This document shows, piece after piece, positions 59,901 through 64,000 of a stretch of 64,000 nt of DNA (the stretch's first letter is position 1; each line of letters opens with the position of its first letter). The notes below the pieces were generated by a model. The model did no database searches and had not been told where the DNA came from. It saw nothing but the letters and a program-made list of their open reading frames with translations. The DNA comes from Vigna angularis (taxonomy: Eukaryota; Streptophyta; Magnoliopsida; Fabales; Fabaceae): assembly GCF_016808095.1 (NCBI RefSeq), contig NC_068972.1, forward strand, positions 38,223,029-38,287,028. Reading direction: 5' to 3'. Position numbers and translations under genes: made by a program.

Positions 59901-61170
59901 TGAGTAGACATTATATTCTAATATTGTCCCTCTCTTCACCTTCATTTTACCATCTAAGATAATTGAAATATGGTATAACAAAGAAAGATCTGATAGCTTT
60001 GAGTTTGAAAGAATAATTTATTGAAAATAAATTGAATATAATAGTAATTTGGTATTTTAAAAAAATCATTACCATTAAAAATATTGTATATCAAATCATC
60101 AAACTAAATATAAATGTTAGTAACAGTTACCATGCAGTAAACATCTAACTGACAAATTAAAAAATACAATTAAAACTCAAAATGAAGTTATATTTATTAT
60201 ACTAATACTAAACTATCATACAATAAATTAATATGTCATTAATATTTTTCTTTAGACCATGTTAACATTAGTATTTAATGGCATACTTAATATATGTAAT
60301 TAGAATTCAAATAAAGGTATAGTTGTTTATGAATATCATTTATTTCTTTTATTGTTATACTACAAGATTTGGAATATATGCTGTATGAAGAATATATTTT
60401 AACCTATTTTTCTTTTAGCTGATTGTATTAGTAGAAAATTGAGTGACTTTGTGACATGGATTTTTCATTTACCATGCATGAAATCTTAAAAGCAGAGATG
60501 GAAAAAAAAAGAAAAATTTGAAGTAGATAGGTAAAAATCTTCTAAGTGGAGGTGTGTTACAAAATATGGGGAGTGTAAATAGAATTTGTTAATCAAACAT
60601 AAAAGTCCAGGCCCAATAGAGATTATAGAAAATCACAAACATCCAATTAAACCATTTTACAATGTATTATTAACATAGATAAAATATATTATTAATCTAG
60701 AATTTTTATTGATATTAATTTTTCGCTCAGTAATAATAAAAATACTGATAATAATCATATAGCAAAAAATTATACTAAATAATACTCATACATACTTTTC
60801 TTTAATTCTAAAATAGATATCTACTTCCTTTTGTTTTTACATAATAATACGTACATTCTCTATACATTTTAAATAAACATAAACCTTTTTTATATTTTTA
60901 ATAAATTACACATTTACTTATTTTATTTTATTTCAATAAAATTACAACCTAACATCTTATTTTATTTATAAAAATATAATCTTTTAATTTTTTATTTATC
61001 AAAAATATATTATTTTTATATTTTAAAATTATATTTAAGTTTTGGTGAAAATTATATGTGAAAATAAAATAAGATAAGTGGGTGTTTATTTAATGGTAAA
61101 AACAATTATGAATTATTTTATTGCAAATAAAAAATGTAAATGTAAATTTTTAAATTAAAAGTAGGAAAAT
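57600..61170. other. AT-rich intergenic sequence
   Basis: No coding region or repeat pair is supported. An AT microsatellite lies at 59842-59896. Confidence 0.6.
59842..59896. repeat. (AT)n microsatellite
   Basis: About 27 uninterrupted AT units. Confidence 0.95.
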
Positions 61171-61171
61171 G

Positions 61172-61240
61172 TTATTCCAACAACGCTTTTTTAACACAGT
61201 TTTGACAACGGCACGTGGCGTGTGTGCATTGGCTCAGTAA
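61172..61240 (+). repeat. MULE-like terminal repeat candidate upstream of the Ulp1-type gene
   Basis: TTATTCCAACAACGCTTTTT is followed by AACACAGTTTTGACAACGGC, an ACGTGGCG box and GCATTGGCTC. The layout matches that at 10186-10280 and fits a Mutator-like element end placed about 570 bp before the gene's start codon. The opposite end would be off the right edge. Confidence 0.4.
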
Positions 61241-61299
61241 TTTGAAAAGAAACCAGAGAAAGGGTTACGGTCATAGGGGTATTTTGGGTTTTCCAGATT

Positions 61300-61640
61300 A
61301 AATTTTAAAGATTTGGGTTTGGCGGTTTAGGGTGCGAAAGACGTTCGTTCAAGCCTTCCTTCTTCTCGTTCGTTCAAGGCTTCTCTCTCGTCCGTCTTCT
61401 CTCTCGCTGTGTCGTCCGTCTTCTCGTACGTTCAAGCCTTCGTTCTCTTTCCGTCTTCGAAGCTTCCATCCTCGGTTTCGTTCTCTCCTCCTTCTTCAAA
61501 ACGTGCGTTGAAACCTTGGAGGATCTCTGTGGCTGTGTGTTCCATCTTTACCCTACCCACAGCGTTGAACCCTTCCATCCTTTGTGTGGGTCTGTCGTGG
61601 GGTTGTCGTCCACAGAGAAACCCTAACATTTTGGTGTAAG
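61300..61640 (+). promoter_or_regulatory. CT-rich leader (probable first non-coding exon) of the Ulp1-type gene
   Basis: The stretch is rich in TTCTCTCTC and CGTTCAAG words, repeated three to four times (CGTTCAAGCCTTC, CGTTCAAGGCTTC, CGTTCAAGCCTTC). It ends GGTGTAAGT at about 61635, a strong donor. The intron would end before the ATG at 61747. Confidence 0.5.
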
Positions 61641-61746
61641 TAAAAATGGGCTAGCCCTGACATTGTGTTTTACACTGTATTTTTGGTTTTCATTAAGTTG
61701 AATGATATAACTGAGTGTGGAATGTTATCTTGTTAGGGCCGTTGCA

Positions 61747-64000
61747 ATGGAAGGGAAAAAAGCAAGTGTAAGAAAAAAATTAAATTTTGTGTTTATATAT
61801 TATTTAATTATCTTACGGATTGTAGTTAGTAATAAATTTTTATGATTTTTTTTTGTAGTGGCGACTTCTTATCTCGATGGATTCATCGATCATTATTGAA
61901 ATGAATCGTTTACTCCGACAGTGTCATGTGGATCGGATTAGGATGACACCATTTATGTGGTGTTTGAATATTAATAACCCTGTGGAGGTGAATTTAAAAT
62001 TATTGAAGGTTATGGTTTGCAGGTGGGTTGGACATGATAACAGTTTTAGAGTTAGTCAAAAGTTGGTGCCCTTTAGAGTTGTTGATGTGTTGATGAGCTT
62101 AGGTTTAGAAATAGGTGGTTTAGAGATTCCCTTTGATGAAGTAGTTGGTGGATTGGTTGGTCAAATGTTCAAATCAAAAACCATCAGTTTGAAGGACTTG
62201 ACGGACATGTTTAATGTCATTGTTGATGATAAAAACATTGATGTTGATGTAGTGTGTCGGTTATATATATTAGTTTGTTTGGTTGTTTTCTATTTCCCTA
62301 GGAAATCAAGGCATGTTTGTAACATGCCTTTTGGAGTGTTAGATGACTTAGACCGTTTGTGTCTATATGATTGGTGCACCGGTGTACATAAACATATTGT
62401 AGAGAATTTAAATAAATGTAAGAAGAAAATTATGGGAGCAGGTATCCCCCAGTCAGTCACTCTCAGTGGCAATGTGGCAGTGTTGCAGGTAATATGATAT
62501 GTAGTTGACTATTTTGATGTAGTGCAGAACATTGTGAATTATGTTTGATGAAATAATTTTATGATATTTTAGGCTTGGGCGGTTGAGAGACTTTCTTTGC
62601 ATGGTCATCCTTCGCACCGGTTTTTCCCGCGCATAATGAGGTGGTTCCCGTTTAAATCAAGGACCGAAAAAATTGAACATATTTTTATGACCGGAGATGT
62701 AAGTGTTTTGTTTTTCGTTATTTTGTATGTTTAAATCGATTGTCTATTTTGTCTGAATTTGTTGTGTGGTATTGGTGTAGTTAAAAATGGAGTGGTATGT
62801 ACGAAATGAAGATCGTCATAGGCCGGAAATCCGTGCAGCTTTCAACATGGATGACGGAGGAATGAGTGAAGGATCCTTGGGTGAAGGATCCAAGGTTGAC
62901 AAAGATGATTATGATGACGAAAGCTCTGATGACGGGGCATGGGAAGCAGGTGCGGAGGAGAGATTGAGGAAAAACAATGAAGATATAAGAGCATTGAATG
63001 CCAAGATTGGAGTTCTGACTAGGGAGTTATTTGAAATTTATCAAACTCCAATCTTTCATGAAGCAGATGCATGTGGCACTGATGAAGAGGTTGGGGGTGG
63101 AGTTGATGAAGGACATGGAGTTGGAGGTGAGGAGAAGGCTGAAGTTGGGGGAGACGAAGAGGCTGAAGTTCGTCCCGATTGTGGGTTCGAAGAAGAAGGT
63201 GATGGAAATGAAGTTGATGACCCCCTAGGTGCACATACTGAAGTAAGAGGGGATGATGAAACTGTTGGTAACATTAATTTTATTGAAATAGATGATGATG
63301 CTGATGAAGAAGAACGGGAGGTCGTGCCATTGGCTATACCCCCATTGCGCAGTTTTGTTGGTGATCCCAGCACTAGTGTTGATGTAAACCAATTGTATAC
63401 AGCAGTCAGCATCAGAGAGATGAACGTACACAGGTATATGGTATGAATTGTAGTTGTGGTTGAGGAATATGTATTGTTTGTGATTGACTAATATTTGTAT
63501 GTTTAGGGTTGTAAGCGAGATAATTGGCCAAAGCTTGAGCACGACTTCAATTTACACTTTGGCCCCAATGAAATACGTTGATAACATGGTTAGTATTGTC
63601 ACATTTGGTTGTGTTTCATGTTTTAGTTTATTTTAGTAATGTGAAAATTTTTTATTGTGTAGGTGGTGTTATTTGCTTGTACGGTCTTTATGTACTTTGA
63701 GAAAAGGTTGTGCGGTGTTGTTAAGAGGATTCATTTTAGTCCGTTATACTCGGTAAATAAAATTTGATATTGTATCATATTTATGATTGAAGAAAGTATT
63801 TTTGATCGATTTTTTATTGATGATTTTGAAATTGTCCACAGCACCATATTCTTACAGATTATAGGAAACGTCCACATAATCGCCATGTATTCACGCTTCA
63901 TAACTATAACACTTATTTGTGTTCCGATCATTTTGGACTTGAAGAATTACCCAAGGCGGACTTTGTGAGTAACCTTGAATTTGCAAATCTTGTCGACTTT
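61747..64000 (+). CDS. Transposon-type gene: plant-mobile-domain-like N-terminus with Ulp1-like protease C-terminus (3' end off window)
   Basis: Exons: 61747-61767, 61859-62488, 62573-62698, 62781-63433, 63507-63588, 63663-63752 and 63842 to the edge. All use GT-AG and join in phase. The protein begins MEGKKASWRLLISMDSS. Residues 20-240 resemble the N-terminal region of legume proteins annotated as Ulp1 family (RWVGHDNSFRVSQKLVPFRV, GGLEIPFDEVVGG). A long acidic, low-complexity linker follows (exon 4, many Glu/Asp/Gly). The last exons read YTLAPMKYVDNMVVLFACTV, RIHFSPLYS and HHILTDYRKRPHNRHVFTLH. I take these as the start of a C48 cysteine protease-like region; the catalytic His-Asp-Cys lie beyond the window, so activity cannot be judged. 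Such genes are typically multicopy and linked to Mutator-like or similar DNA transposons. The reading frame is intact throughout. Confidence 0.72.

Noticed and set aside
63056..63412. Minus-strand Ser/Pro-rich frame
   Set aside because: Mirror image of the acidic Glu/Asp/Gly repeats in the Ulp1-type exon 4.
61174..64000. Complete Mutator element
   Set aside because: No transposase (MURA) domain and no second terminal repeat are visible in the window; only a candidate end and the Ulp1-type gene.

Overview
The window is AT-rich plant nuclear DNA. Genes are split by short introns and separated by long stretches of retrotransposon debris. Several families point to a legume, most likely the Vigna/Phaseolus group: the chromovirus-type gag, the plant-mobile-domain/Ulp1 gene and the kinase and villin sequences. 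That assignment is an inference from family resemblance, not from a marker gene. No bacterial-style features (operons, CRISPR, integrases) are present.

Layout. 1-1586 is the 3' half of an internally deleted Ty3/gypsy element with its LTR. 2218-8900 (-) is the 5' half of a villin gene (10 coding exons plus a 5'UTR exon); its remaining exons lie off the left edge. 9.0-29.5 kb holds no recognisable host gene. It contains a MULE-like end, a putative solo LTR, a decayed Ty1/copia element (13342-18375) with a Cassandra-like 5S-bearing insertion, then about 10 kb of tandemly repeated LTR-type sequence. 29545-32041 (-) is a complete LRK10-like receptor kinase. 34809-46218 (+) is a complete six-exon NTAQ1 gene (N-terminal glutamine amidase of the N-degron pathway). 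Its fourth intron is 9,364 bp and is filled by nested retrotransposons. 46.2-53.3 kb is AT-rich with a copia relic. About 53.36-53.48 kb is a UDP-glycosyltransferase pseudogene scrap. 53923-57293 (-) is a complete STELLO-type Golgi glycosyltransferase gene. 61747 to the right edge (+) is a transposon-type gene with a plant-mobile-domain-like N-terminus and an Ulp1-like C-terminus, cut by the window.

The four host genes are unrelated housekeeping or signalling genes: actin bundling, surface receptor signalling, protein N-end deamidation, and cellulose synthase assembly. They form no pathway or cluster. The kinase and NTAQ1 are divergently transcribed about 2.8 kb apart.

The most informative structures are these: the layered insertions inside the NTAQ1 intron, datable by target-site duplications; two GC-AG introns in NTAQ1; a decay pattern in the copia elements made almost wholly of C-to-T/G-to-A changes; and a 5S rRNA-like segment carried by a TRIM-type insertion. 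I found no convincing evidence of a wholly undescribed biological system. Exon limits were read by eye from splice signals, reading phase and family resemblance, not computed.
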